Shown in pieces: positions 34,447 to 41,893 of a DNA stretch of 64,000 nt; the first letter of the stretch is position 1, and each line of letters starts with the position of its first letter. The notes under the pieces are model-generated. The model did no database searches, had not been told where the DNA came from, and was given only the letters and a program-made list of their open reading frames with translations. The position numbers were made by a program, and so were the translations under genes. The stretch is from [Actinomadura] parvosata subsp. kistnae (lineage in GTDB: Bacteria; Actinomycetota; Actinomycetes; Streptosporangiales; Streptosporangiaceae), in the NCBI RefSeq assembly GCF_900323885.1, contig NZ_OOHJ01000027.1, positions 1 through 64,000 of the forward strand, written 5' to 3'.

Positions 34447-35400
34447 TCAACGGCGGCTCTCCCCCGGGGTGCCGAGAAGGGCGGGGCCCGGCTCGGGAAC
34501 GCCGTCGGGCCAGGTGCGGCGCAGGCGCAGCACGGCGGCGGGGGCGTCGGGCGATTTGACGAACGCGTCCTCGACGGGGAAGCACAGGTAGCCGAGGGTC
34601 GTCCAGACGTGGTGGCCGCCCAGGTCGAAGCAGCGGGCGCCGTGCTCGTCGTGGCGGGGGAGGCCGGTCATGGCGAAGTAGAGGAAACCGGAGTAGATCC
34701 CGCCGATGCCGTGGACGTCGATCCTGCCGCGCTCGCCCGGCTCGACGAGCAGGTGCGAGTGCACGGTGTCGGAGCTGGGCCAGGGGCTGGTGTTGCCGAT
34801 CCCGTGCGTGTAGCCGCCGGTGAACGCGGCGTGCCCGGGCACCGTGATGTCGATCGTGCCGCCGGCCGCCCACCCGCCGGACGCGGTGACGGCCTTGCGG
34901 ATCTCGCTGGTCACGGAGTACCGCAGCCGGGTGCCGCCCGCGGCGGTGGCGGTGGCGGCCCGCCACGGGTAGCGGGTGCCGAGGCGGCCGCCGAACGCCA
35001 GGTGCTCCGGGTAGCGGGAGATCAGCTCCTCGAAGTGGTCGAGCACGAGCCTTTCCGTGGGGTGGGAGGCGCGGTGGCCGATGACGGCGGTGCCGCGCCG
35101 CCGCTCGTCCTCGGTGAAGCAGCAGTCGCAGACCTTGCGTACCTCGGCCCAGTGCTCCTCGGACGGCTCGCCGGCGGGGGCCGCCTTCCAGGTCGCCTTC
35201 CACTGAGAGCCGCGCGGCACGCCGGCGGCGGCGACGTGGGAGGGGATCGCGTAGCCGGGGTCGATGCCGGGCCGGACGAGCGGGATGCCCGCCACCGCGC
35301 CGGGCTCGGCGGTCTCGACCGGGTGCAGGGCCGCGGCGTGCTGGAGAGATGAGCAGATCGTCCGGCCCAGGTGATGTGTGCCGGTGCTGGTGTGGTGCAT
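34447..35400 (-). CDS. hypothetical protein with Cys cluster
   Basis: A 317-residue cytoplasmic protein (no signal peptide or helix) that I cannot assign. Visible features are a CDCCF motif near residue 100, a His-rich N-terminus (MHHTSTGTHHLG) and many Gly/aromatic positions in the C-terminal half (GGTIDITVPGHAAFTGGYTH, LLVEPGERGRIDVHGIGGIY), which suggests a beta-rich, possibly metal-binding domain. The upstream region is unusually A/T-rich (35440-35475) with the palindrome TAACGTTA. It is divergent from the his operon. Confidence 0.65.
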   Translation of the reverse strand: MHHTSTGTHHLGRTICSSLQHAAALHPVETAEPGAVAGIPLVRPGIDPGYAIPSHVAAAGVPRGSQWKATWKAAPAGEPSEEHWAEVRKVCDCCFTEDERRRGTAVIGHRASHPTERLVLDHFEELISRYPEHLAFGGRLGTRYPWRAATATAAGGTRLRYSVTSEIRKAVTASGGWAAGGTIDITVPGHAAFTGGYTHGIGNTSPWPSSDTVHSHLLVEPGERGRIDVHGIGGIYSGFLYFAMTGLPRHDEHGARCFDLGGHHVWTTLGYLCFPVEDAFVKSPDAPAAVLRLRRTWPDGVPEPGPALLGTPGESRR

Positions 35401-35778
35401 GAGACGGCCCCTCTACGACACGTGCCCGGCCGTAAAGATGACGTAACGTTAGCTTTTGATTACTCAAAGTTTTTCTTGGCAGAGACGTTAGAGCCGGCCG
35501 CTCCCGGGCAGTTGTGACCCCTTGAGCTTTTCCCTGCCGTGGCCGTGCCCCCGTGACGGCCACGGCTTCCACCCCGGCAGGCCCGGTCCGGGGTGATGGT
35601 GGCCGCGGGGCGCGCGTCGGCGAGCGCCCGCCCCGCGGCCTTCACTTGCGCCACGGCCGAAGCGCCGCCCTCGAAGCGCCGTGCCCGACGTGACGTGCCG
35701 CCCCCGAAGCGCCGCGCCCGACATGTCCGCATGATGGACAGAACCAGATTCAGGGCCCGGACTCCGTAGACTGTCAGG
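35401..35778. other. divergent intergenic region with two strong hairpins
   Basis: No gene is supported in this 378-bp gap. It holds an A/T-rich stretch (35440-35475) with CGTTAG direct repeats, a hairpin at 35536-35566 (GCCGTGGCCGT with ACGGCCACGGC) and a second at 35601-35640 (GGCCGCGGGGCG with CGCCCCGCGGCC). It also holds repeats of CGAAGCGCCG(T/C)GCCCGAC near 35675 and 35705. Both hairpins are perfect for 11-12 bp. They may insulate the two divergent units or belong to a his leader, but no His-rich leader peptide is visible. Confidence 0.55.
35767..35772 (+). promoter_or_regulatory. candidate -10 box of the his operon
   Basis: TAGACT ends 6 nt before the hisD GTG, and no ribosome-binding site is present, so hisD is probably translated from a leaderless mRNA. 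No clear -35 element. Confidence 0.5.
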
Positions 35779-37086
35779 GTGATTTCCCGTATTGACATGC
35801 GCGGTTCTCTGCCGGAGGACCTGCGCGACGTGCTGCCCCGCGCCGAGCTCGACGTCGAGGCCGCCCTGGAGAAGGTGCGGCCCATCTGCGACGACGTGCG
35901 CCATCGCGGGGCGGCAGCCGTACGGGAGCTGACCGCCAGGTTCGACGGTGTCGAGATCGCCTCCGCCCGCGTGCCCGCCGAGGCCCTCGACCGGGCCCTC
36001 GCCGAGCTCGACCCCAGGGTCAGGGCGGCGCTGGAAGAGTCGATCAGGCGGGCCAGGCTCGTCCACCGCGACCAGCGGCGCGCCGACGTCACCACGCAGG
36101 TCGTGCCCGGCGGCACGGTCACCGAGCGGTGGGTGCCGGTCGATCGCGTGGGCCTCTACGTCCCCGGCGGCCGCGCGGTCTATCCCTCCAGCGTCGTGAT
36201 GAACGTCGTGCCCGCGCAGGAGGCGGGCGTCGGCTCGCTGGCCGTGGCCAGCCCGGCGCAGAAGGCGTTCGGCGGCCTGCCGCACCCCACGATCCTGGCC
36301 GCGTGCGCGCTGCTCGGCGTCGACGAGGTCTACTCCGTGGGCGGCGCGCAGGCGGTGGCCATGTTCGCGTACGGCACCGAGGAGTGCGCGCCCGTCACCA
36401 TGGTGACCGGCCCCGGCAACATCTACGTGGCGGCGGCCAAGCGGCTGCTCAAGGGTCTGATCGGCATCGACTCCGAGGCCGGCCCCACCGAGATCGCCAT
36501 CCTGGCCGACGAGACGGCCGACCCGGTGCACGTCGCCGCCGACCTGATCAGCCAGGCGGAGCACGACACGATCGCCGCCGCCGTGCTCGTCACCACCAGC
36601 CCCGAGCTGGCCGACGCGGTGGAGAAGGAGCTGCCGGGCCAGGTCTCGGCCACCAAGCACTCCGAGCGCATCACCGAGGCGCTGAGCGGCAAGCAGTCCG
36701 GCATCGTTCTGGTGAGCTCGATCGACGACGGCCTCAAGGTCGTCGACGCCTACGCCGCCGAGCACCTGGAGATCCACACCGCCGACGCGGCGGCCGTCGC
36801 GGCGCGCGTGCGCAACGCCGGCGCGATCTTCGTGGGCACCTACGCGCCCGTCTCGCTCGGCGACTACCTCGCCGGCTCCAACCACGTGCTGCCCACCGGC
36901 GGCTGCGCCTGCCACTCCAGTGGCCTGTCGGTGCAGTCGTTCCTGCGCGGCATCCACGTCGTCGACTACAGCCGCGAGGCGCTGGCCGGCGCGGCGGCCC
37001 ACGTGTCGGTCCTGGCCGACGCCGAAGACCTGCCCGCACACGGCGCGGCGATCCGCGCCCGATTCGACTGGCGAGTGCCCGAGTGA
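35779..37086 (+). CDS. hisD: histidinol dehydrogenase
   Basis: A 435-residue zinc enzyme that oxidises L-histidinol to histidine in two NAD-linked steps, the end of the pathway. Typical blocks are visible: VGLYVPGGRAVYPSSV, PGNIYVAAAKRL, GPTEIAILAD, ADLISQAEHD and SNHVLPTGG. It is the first gene of a tight his operon and overlaps hisC as GTGA. GTG 35779 follows a -10 box by 6 nt (leaderless). An alternative ATG at 35797 has no better support. Confidence 0.96.
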   Translation: MISRIDMRGSLPEDLRDVLPRAELDVEAALEKVRPICDDVRHRGAAAVRELTARFDGVEIASARVPAEALDRALAELDPRVRAALEESIRRARLVHRDQRRADVTTQVVPGGTVTERWVPVDRVGLYVPGGRAVYPSSVVMNVVPAQEAGVGSLAVASPAQKAFGGLPHPTILAACALLGVDEVYSVGGAQAVAMFAYGTEECAPVTMVTGPGNIYVAAAKRLLKGLIGIDSEAGPTEIAILADETADPVHVAADLISQAEHDTIAAAVLVTTSPELADAVEKELPGQVSATKHSERITEALSGKQSGIVLVSSIDDGLKVVDAYAAEHLEIHTADAAAVAARVRNAGAIFVGTYAPVSLGDYLAGSNHVLPTGGCACHSSGLSVQSFLRGIHVVDYSREALAGAAAHVSVLADAEDLPAHGAAIRARFDWRVPE

Positions 37087-38153
37087 ACCTCGACGACCTG
37101 CCCATCCGCGACGACCTGCGGGGCAAGACGCCCTATGGCGCGCCGCAGATCGACGTCCCGGTCCGGCTCAACACCAACGAGAATCCCTACCCGCCCTCGC
37201 CCGAGCTGGTCGCCGACCTGGCCAGGGCGATCGGGGAGCAGGCGGGCGAGCTCAACCGCTACCCCGACAGAGACGCCGTCGAGCTGCGCGCCGAGCTGGC
37301 CGCCTACCTCGGCCACGGGCTGAGCACCGAGCAGGTGTGGGCCGCCAACGGCTCCAACGAGGTGCTCCAGCAGATCCTCCAGGCGTTCGGCGGCCACGGC
37401 CGCAGCGCCATGGGGTTCGAGCCGTCCTACTCGATGCACCCGATCATCACCAGCGGCACCAGCACCGAGTGGGTCAAGGCCAGCCGCGAGGACGACTTCT
37501 CGCTCGACCCCGGCAAGGCCGTGGCCGCGATCGAGGAGCACCGCCCCGACATCGTCTTCATCACCTCGCCCAACAACCCGACCGGCACCGCGCAGCCGCT
37601 CGACACGATCGAGGCGGTCGCCGCGGCGGCGCCCGGCATCGTGGTGGTCGACGAGGCCTACGCCGAGTTCGCCCGCGAGGGCACGCCGTCGGCGCTGACG
37701 CTGCTGCCCGCGCACCCGCGCATGATCGTCACCCGGACGATGTCGAAGGCGTTCGCCATGGCCGGCACCCGCGTGGGCTACCTGGCCGCGCACCCGGCCG
37801 TGGTGCAGGCGCTGCTGCTGGTGCGGCTGCCGTACCACCTGTCCACGCTCACCCAGACGGCGGCGCGCGTGGCGCTGCGGCACCAGGAGGAGCTGCTCGG
37901 CACCGTCGACGCGTTGCGCCGCGAGCGTGACGACACGGTGACGTGGCTGCGGTCCCTGGGCCTGGCCGTGGCCGACTCCGACGCGAACTTCGTGCTGTTC
38001 GGGCGCTTCCCCGACCGGCGCAAGGTGTGGGAGGCGATGCTGGAGCGCGGGGTGCTCATCCGCGAGGTGGGCCCGCCGGAGTGGCTGCGTGTCTCGATCG
38101 GCACCAGCGAGGAGATGGCGGCCTTCCGCGCCGCCCTGGAAGGAGTGCTTTGA
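37083..38153 (+). CDS. hisC: histidinol-phosphate aminotransferase
   Basis: A 356-residue fold-type I PLP enzyme that transaminates imidazole-acetol phosphate with glutamate. It has NTNENPYPPSP, SPNNPTG and the PLP-binding Lys in TMSKAFAMAG, plus VVDEAYAEF. GTG 37083 overlaps the hisD stop as GTGA, and its own stop overlaps the hisB TTG. It may also serve aromatic aminotransfer, which cannot be judged here. Confidence 0.95.
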   Translation: MNLDDLPIRDDLRGKTPYGAPQIDVPVRLNTNENPYPPSPELVADLARAIGEQAGELNRYPDRDAVELRAELAAYLGHGLSTEQVWAANGSNEVLQQILQAFGGHGRSAMGFEPSYSMHPIITSGTSTEWVKASREDDFSLDPGKAVAAIEEHRPDIVFITSPNNPTGTAQPLDTIEAVAAAAPGIVVVDEAYAEFAREGTPSALTLLPAHPRMIVTRTMSKAFAMAGTRVGYLAAHPAVVQALLLVRLPYHLSTLTQTAARVALRHQEELLGTVDALRRERDDTVTWLRSLGLAVADSDANFVLFGRFPDRRKVWEAMLERGVLIREVGPPEWLRVSIGTSEEMAAFRAALEGVL

Positions 38154-38743
38154 GCCGCGTAGGTCGCATCGAGCGTGTCACCAAGGAGACCTCGGTCCTG
38201 GTCGAGGTGAACCTCGACGGCACCGGCCGGGTCGAGGTGGCCACCGGGGTCGGCTTCTACGACCACATGCTGGCCCAGCTCGGCAAGCACGGGCTGTTCG
38301 ACCTGACCGTCAAGACCGAGGGCGACCTGCACATCGACTCGCACCACACGATCGAGGACACCGCGCTCGCGCTGGGCGCGGCGTTCCGCGAGGCGCTGGG
38401 CGACAAGTCGGGCATCAGGCGGTTCGGTAGCGCGTCGTGCCCGCTCGACGAGTCGCTCGCCCAGGTCACCGTCGACCTGTCCGGCCGCCCCTACCTCGTG
38501 CACACCGAGCCCGAGGGCATGGCGCCGATGATCGGCCCCGAGTACGACACGACGATGACCCGCCACATCCTCGAGTCGTTCGTCGCGCAGGCCGCCATCT
38601 GCCTGCACGTGCACGTCCCCTACGGCCGCAACGCCCACCACATCGTGGAGGCCCAGTTCAAGGCGCTGGCCAGGGCGCTGCGCGAGGCGTCCGAGCTCGA
38701 CCCCCGCGCCACGGGGGTGCCCAGCACCAAGGGCGTGCTATGA
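38150..38743 (+). CDS. hisB: imidazoleglycerol-phosphate dehydratase
   Basis: A 197-residue manganese enzyme with the His-rich metal sites FYDHMLAQ, DSHHTIED, TRHILESF and NAHHIVEAQFKALARAL. It contains only the dehydratase, without the phosphatase part found in enterobacteria. The TTG start at 38150 overlaps the hisC stop (TTGA) and follows GGAAGGAG by 4 nt. It ends overlapping the next small gene by ATGA. Confidence 0.94.
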   Translation: MSRVGRIERVTKETSVLVEVNLDGTGRVEVATGVGFYDHMLAQLGKHGLFDLTVKTEGDLHIDSHHTIEDTALALGAAFREALGDKSGIRRFGSASCPLDESLAQVTVDLSGRPYLVHTEPEGMAPMIGPEYDTTMTRHILESFVAQAAICLHVHVPYGRNAHHIVEAQFKALARALREASELDPRATGVPSTKGVL

Positions 38744-38895
38744 CCGACAACGTTCTCGCCATCGTGATGGTCTTCCTCGGGTTGTTCCTGGCCGGTGGCG
38801 TCTTCTCCCTGGGCAAGCAGGGGCTCAAGATCGGTGCGGCCGTCTGCGCGCTGGGCGCGGCGATGGCGATCACGGCGGGGGTGCTGTGGTGGTGA
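38740..38895 (+). CDS. small two-helix membrane protein in the his operon
   Basis: A 51-residue protein with two hydrophobic helices (about 4-23 and 30-50) joined by the short basic turn GKQGLKIG. ATG 38740 overlaps the hisB stop, and its stop overlaps the hisH GTG, so it is embedded in the translational chain. Homologous small proteins sit at this place in other actinomycete his operons. No function is known to me. Confidence 0.75.
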   Translation: MTDNVLAIVMVFLGLFLAGGVFSLGKQGLKIGAAVCALGAAMAITAGVLWW

Positions 38896-39527
38896 GCAAG
38901 AAGAACGTCGTGGTGCTCGACTACGGCTCGGGCAACCTGCGCTCGGCCGAGCGGGCCCTGGCCAGGGCCGGCGCCGAGGTGACCGTCACGCCCGACTTCG
39001 AGGCGGCGCTGGAGTGCGACGGGCTCGTCGTGCCCGGCGTGGGCGCGTTCGAGGCGTGCATGAAGGGCCTCAGGGCCGTGCGCGGCGAGCAGATCGTCGG
39101 GCGCCGCCTGTCCGGCGGGCGCCCGGTGCTCGGCATCTGCGTCGGCATGCAGATCCTGTTCGCCCGGGGCGTCGAGCACGGCGTCGAGACCGAGGGCTGC
39201 GGCGAGTGGCCCGGCACGGTCGAGCGGCTGGAGGCGCCGGTGCTGCCCCACATGGGCTGGAACACCGTCAAGTCGCCCGCCGGCAGCGTGCTGTTCGACG
39301 GCCTCGACGCGGCCACCCGCTTCTACTTCGTGCACTCCTACGGCGTGCGCGAGTGGGAGCTGCGCACCGGCGAGGGCTTCGCCGAGCCGGCCGTCACGTG
39401 GGCCGAGCACGGCGTGCCGTTCGTGGCCGCCGTCGAGAACGGCCCGCTCATGGCCACCCAGTTCCACCCCGAGAAGTCCGGCGACGCCGGAGCCGCGCTG
39501 CTGCGCAACTGGCTCCAGACGCTGTGA
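38892..39527 (+). CDS. hisH: imidazole glycerol phosphate synthase glutaminase subunit
   Basis: A 211-residue class I glutaminase that feeds ammonia to HisF. The triad is present: Cys in LGICVGMQ, His and Glu in QFHPEKSG. It begins VVVLDYGSGNLRS. GTG 38892 (GTGA with the upstream stop) is preferred over GTGs at 38886 and 38889. Its partner hisF lies three genes downstream. Confidence 0.94.
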   Translation: MSKKNVVVLDYGSGNLRSAERALARAGAEVTVTPDFEAALECDGLVVPGVGAFEACMKGLRAVRGEQIVGRRLSGGRPVLGICVGMQILFARGVEHGVETEGCGEWPGTVERLEAPVLPHMGWNTVKSPAGSVLFDGLDAATRFYFVHSYGVREWELRTGEGFAEPAVTWAEHGVPFVAAVENGPLMATQFHPEKSGDAGAALLRNWLQTL

Positions 39528-39534
39528 GCCCGTC

Positions 39535-39864
39535 ATGAGCAAGGAACGCGCGCGCCGCCGGGCCGAGCGGGAGGCCGAGCGGGCGCGCGCGATCCGGGCC
39601 AACGAGGAGCGGCAGGCCCGCCGGGCCCGCCGCCGTGCCGTGTTGGCCCGCCTGACGCCGCGCCCGGTGCGGTTCTACCGCCAGGGCGGCGTGCTGGCCC
39701 GCCGCCACCGCGCCCAGAACGCGGTGGTGGCGCTCGGCTTCCTGCTCGTGCAAGTGATCGTCTGGCTGATCTGGGGCTCGTTCCCGCTCAGCTTCGGCGT
39801 GCTCGTCTTCTCCCTGCTGCTCGCACCCGTTGTCGTGACCCTCGCTTTCGACCGGAGGACCTGA
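39535..39864 (+). CDS. membrane protein with basic N-terminus, his operon
   Basis: A 109-residue protein. The first 60 residues are extremely Arg/Ala/Glu-rich (ERARRRAEREAERARA), probably helical, followed by two membrane helices (about 62-80 and 84-103). It lies between hisH and priA with no gap to the latter. It could be an RNA- or membrane-associated factor, but function is unknown. Confidence 0.75.
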   Translation: MSKERARRRAEREAERARAIRANEERQARRARRRAVLARLTPRPVRFYRQGGVLARRHRAQNAVVALGFLLVQVIVWLIWGSFPLSFGVLVFSLLLAPVVVTLAFDRRT

Positions 39865-40587
39865 ATGTCGCTCGTACTGCTGCCCGCCGTCGACATCGTG
39901 AACGGCCAGGCCGTACGCCTGACGCAGGGCGAGGCCGGCACCGAGACCGTGCACGGCACGCCCCTGGCCGCCGCGCTGGCCTGGCAGGAGGCGGGCGCCG
40001 AGTGGATCCACATGGTCGACCTCGACGCCGCGTTCGGCCGGGGCAGCAACCGCGAGCTGATCGCCGAGGTGATCGGCAAGCTCGATGTGAACGTCGAGCT
40101 GTCCGGCGGCATCCGCGACGACGAGTCGCTGGCCACCGCCCTGGCCACCGGCTGCCGCCGGGTCAACATCGGCACCGCCGCCCTGGAGAACCCCGAGTGG
40201 TGCCGGAAGATCATCGCCGAGCACGGCGACCGGATCGCGGTCGGGCTCGACGTGCGCGGCACCACCCTCGCCGCCCGCGGCTGGACCGAGGACGCCGGCG
40301 ACCTGTGGGAGGTGCTCGACCGGCTCGAGTCCGACGGCTGCCCCCGCTACGTCGTCACCGACGTGACCAAGGACGGCATGCTCCAGGGCCCCAACCTCGA
40401 CCTCTACCGGCAGATCTGCGCCCGCACCGACCGGCCGGTCATCGCCAGCGGCGGCGTTTCCAGCCTCGATGACCTGGTGGCACTGGCTTCTCTCGTCCCG
40501 GACGGAGTGGAGGGCGCCATTGTGGGCAGGGCGCTCTACGCTCACGCGTTCACGCTGGAAGACGCGCTTTCCGCGGTACGCGTGTAG
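39865..40587 (+). CDS. priA: phosphoribosyl isomerase A (HisA/TrpF bifunctional PriA)
   Basis: A 240-residue beta/alpha barrel isomerising ProFAR in histidine synthesis. LLPAVDIVNGQAVRL and VDLDAAFGRG carry the N-terminal catalytic Asp, and the C-terminal catalytic Asp is in YVVTDVTKDGM. In actinobacteria without trpF this protein also isomerises PRA for tryptophan. No trpF is seen near trpC, trpB and trpA here, which agrees with that dual role. GGAGG precedes ATG 39865. Confidence 0.92.
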   Translation: MSLVLLPAVDIVNGQAVRLTQGEAGTETVHGTPLAAALAWQEAGAEWIHMVDLDAAFGRGSNRELIAEVIGKLDVNVELSGGIRDDESLATALATGCRRVNIGTAALENPEWCRKIIAEHGDRIAVGLDVRGTTLAARGWTEDAGDLWEVLDRLESDGCPRYVVTDVTKDGMLQGPNLDLYRQICARTDRPVIASGGVSSLDDLVALASLVPDGVEGAIVGRALYAHAFTLEDALSAVRV

Positions 40588-40606
40588 CTCGCCGGGAGGG
40601 GGCGGG

Positions 40607-41017
40607 ATGAGCGTCAGCAGCATCGGCATGGAGAGCACCGGTTACCGGGTGTTTTCTGGCGGCATCTGGGAGGAGAGGTACGGCTACGCCCGGGCCGTGG
40701 TGGCGGGCGAGCGGGTGATCGTGTCCGGCTGCACGGCCACGGTGGCAGGCGAGGTGCGGCACGTCGGAGACCCGTACAAGCAGGCACTGACCGCGATCGA
40801 CATCGCTCTCGAAGCCGTCCTGATGGGCGGCCTGACGCGGGAGGACGTCGTCATGGTCCGCTACTACGTGGTGGAGCAGCGCCACTTCGACCCCGTCGGA
40901 CAGGCCATCCACGAGGTCTTCTGCAAGGTACGGCCGGCCTGCACAGGAGTGCGGGTCGCGGGGCTGGTCGACCCTAGAATGCTGGTCGAGATCGAAATAG
41001 AGGCACTGCGAACATGA
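40607..41017 (+). CDS. RidA-family enamine/imine deaminase
   Basis: A 136-residue RidA/YjgF-like protein: YARAVVAGERVIVSGCTA, DPYKQALTAIDIALEA, ACTGVRVAGLVDPRMLVEIEIEA. The conserved Arg of the active site is in TGVRVAG. RidA proteins hydrolyse reactive enamines from PLP enzymes. Its place between priA and hisF and its ATGA overlap with hisF suggest it protects or assists this pathway. GGGAGGGGG lies before ATG 40607. Confidence 0.88.
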   Translation: MSVSSIGMESTGYRVFSGGIWEERYGYARAVVAGERVIVSGCTATVAGEVRHVGDPYKQALTAIDIALEAVLMGGLTREDVVMVRYYVVEQRHFDPVGQAIHEVFCKVRPACTGVRVAGLVDPRMLVEIEIEALRT

Positions 41018-41775
41018 CCGTAGCGGTAAGAGTCATCCCCTGTCTCGACGTCGACGCCGGACGCGTGGTCAAGGGCGTCAACTTCGAGAACCTGCGCGAC
41101 GCGGGCGATCCCGTCGAGCTGGCCAGGCGCTACGACGAGGAGGGCGCCGACGAGCTGACCTTCCTCGACATCACGGCGTCCTCCGGCGAGCGCGAGACGA
41201 TGCTCGACGTCGTGCGCAGGACCGCTGAGCAGGTGTTCATCCCGCTCACCGTCGGCGGGGGAGTGCGCTCGGTCGACGACGTCGACCGGCTGCTGCGGGC
41301 CGGTGCCGACAAGGTGTCGCTCAACACCGCCGCCATCGCCCGGCCGGAGCTGCTCACCGAGGCGTCCAGGCGGTTCGGCGCGCAGTGCGTCGTGCTGTCG
41401 GTCGACGCGCGCCGGGCTCCCGGCACCGCGAGCGGCTTCGAGGTGACCACGCACGGCGGGCGGCGCGGCACCGGCATCGACGCCGTGGAGTGGGCCGCCC
41501 GGGGCGAGGAGCTCGGGGTGGGCGAGATCCTGCTCAACTCGATGGACGGCGACGGCACGCTCGACGGCTACGACCTGGAGATGCTGCGGGCGGTCAGGGC
41601 GGCCGTGCGGGTGCCGGTGATCGCCAGCGGTGGCGCGGGCCGGCTGGAGCACTTCCCGCCGGCGGTGGCGGCGGGCGCCGACGCCGTGCTGGCGGCCAGC
41701 GTCTTCCACTTCGGCACGCTGAAGATCTCCGAGGTCAAGGACACACTGAGGATGGCAGGCCACCCGGTCCGCTGA
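41014..41775 (+). CDS. hisF: imidazole glycerol phosphate synthase cyclase subunit
   Basis: A 253-residue beta/alpha barrel that, with HisH, makes IGP and AICAR. It shows VIPCLDVDAGRVVKGVNF with the catalytic Asp, DELTFLDITAS, TVGGGVRS and GEILLNSMDGDGT with the second Asp. ATG 41014 overlaps the ridA stop. A repeat spans its stop codon and a strong hairpin follows. Confidence 0.96.
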   Translation: MTVAVRVIPCLDVDAGRVVKGVNFENLRDAGDPVELARRYDEEGADELTFLDITASSGERETMLDVVRRTAEQVFIPLTVGGGVRSVDDVDRLLRAGADKVSLNTAAIARPELLTEASRRFGAQCVVLSVDARRAPGTASGFEVTTHGGRRGTGIDAVEWAARGEELGVGEILLNSMDGDGTLDGYDLEMLRAVRAAVRVPVIASGGAGRLEHFPPAVAAGADAVLAASVFHFGTLKISEVKDTLRMAGHPVR

Positions 41776-41846
41776 TCGGGTCGCGACACACCTGCGGCCC
41801 CGACGGGTTCTCACGCTCGATCGGGTCGCGGCACCTGCGGTTCCGG
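41770..41846 (+). repeat. direct repeat across the hisF stop codon
   Basis: CGCTGATCGGGTCGCGACAC..CCTGCGG (from 41770, including the hisF TGA) is repeated at 41814 as CGCTCGATCGGGTCGCGGCACCTGCGG, 44 bp downstream. Confidence 0.75.
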
Positions 41847-41869
41847 CCCCGGGCCTGCGCGCCCGGGGC
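41846..41869 (+). terminator. his operon terminator hairpin
   Basis: GCCCCGGGC (41846-41854), loop CTGCGC and GCCCGGGGC (41861-41869) form a perfect 9-bp stem between convergent hisF and the next gene, followed by TT only. Confidence 0.7.
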
Positions 41870-41893
41870 TTCGCATGCCGGAGCCAGGGCCGT

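Noticed and set aside
35401..35778. A histidine attenuator with leader peptide before hisD
   Set aside because: No short frame with a run of His codons and no U-tract terminator; a -10 box sits 6 nt before hisD, implying a leaderless start.
34216..41775. A biosynthetic gene cluster or mobile island
   Set aside because: Genes are core metabolism or single hypotheticals; no integrase, transposase, att repeats or assembly-line enzymes are visible.
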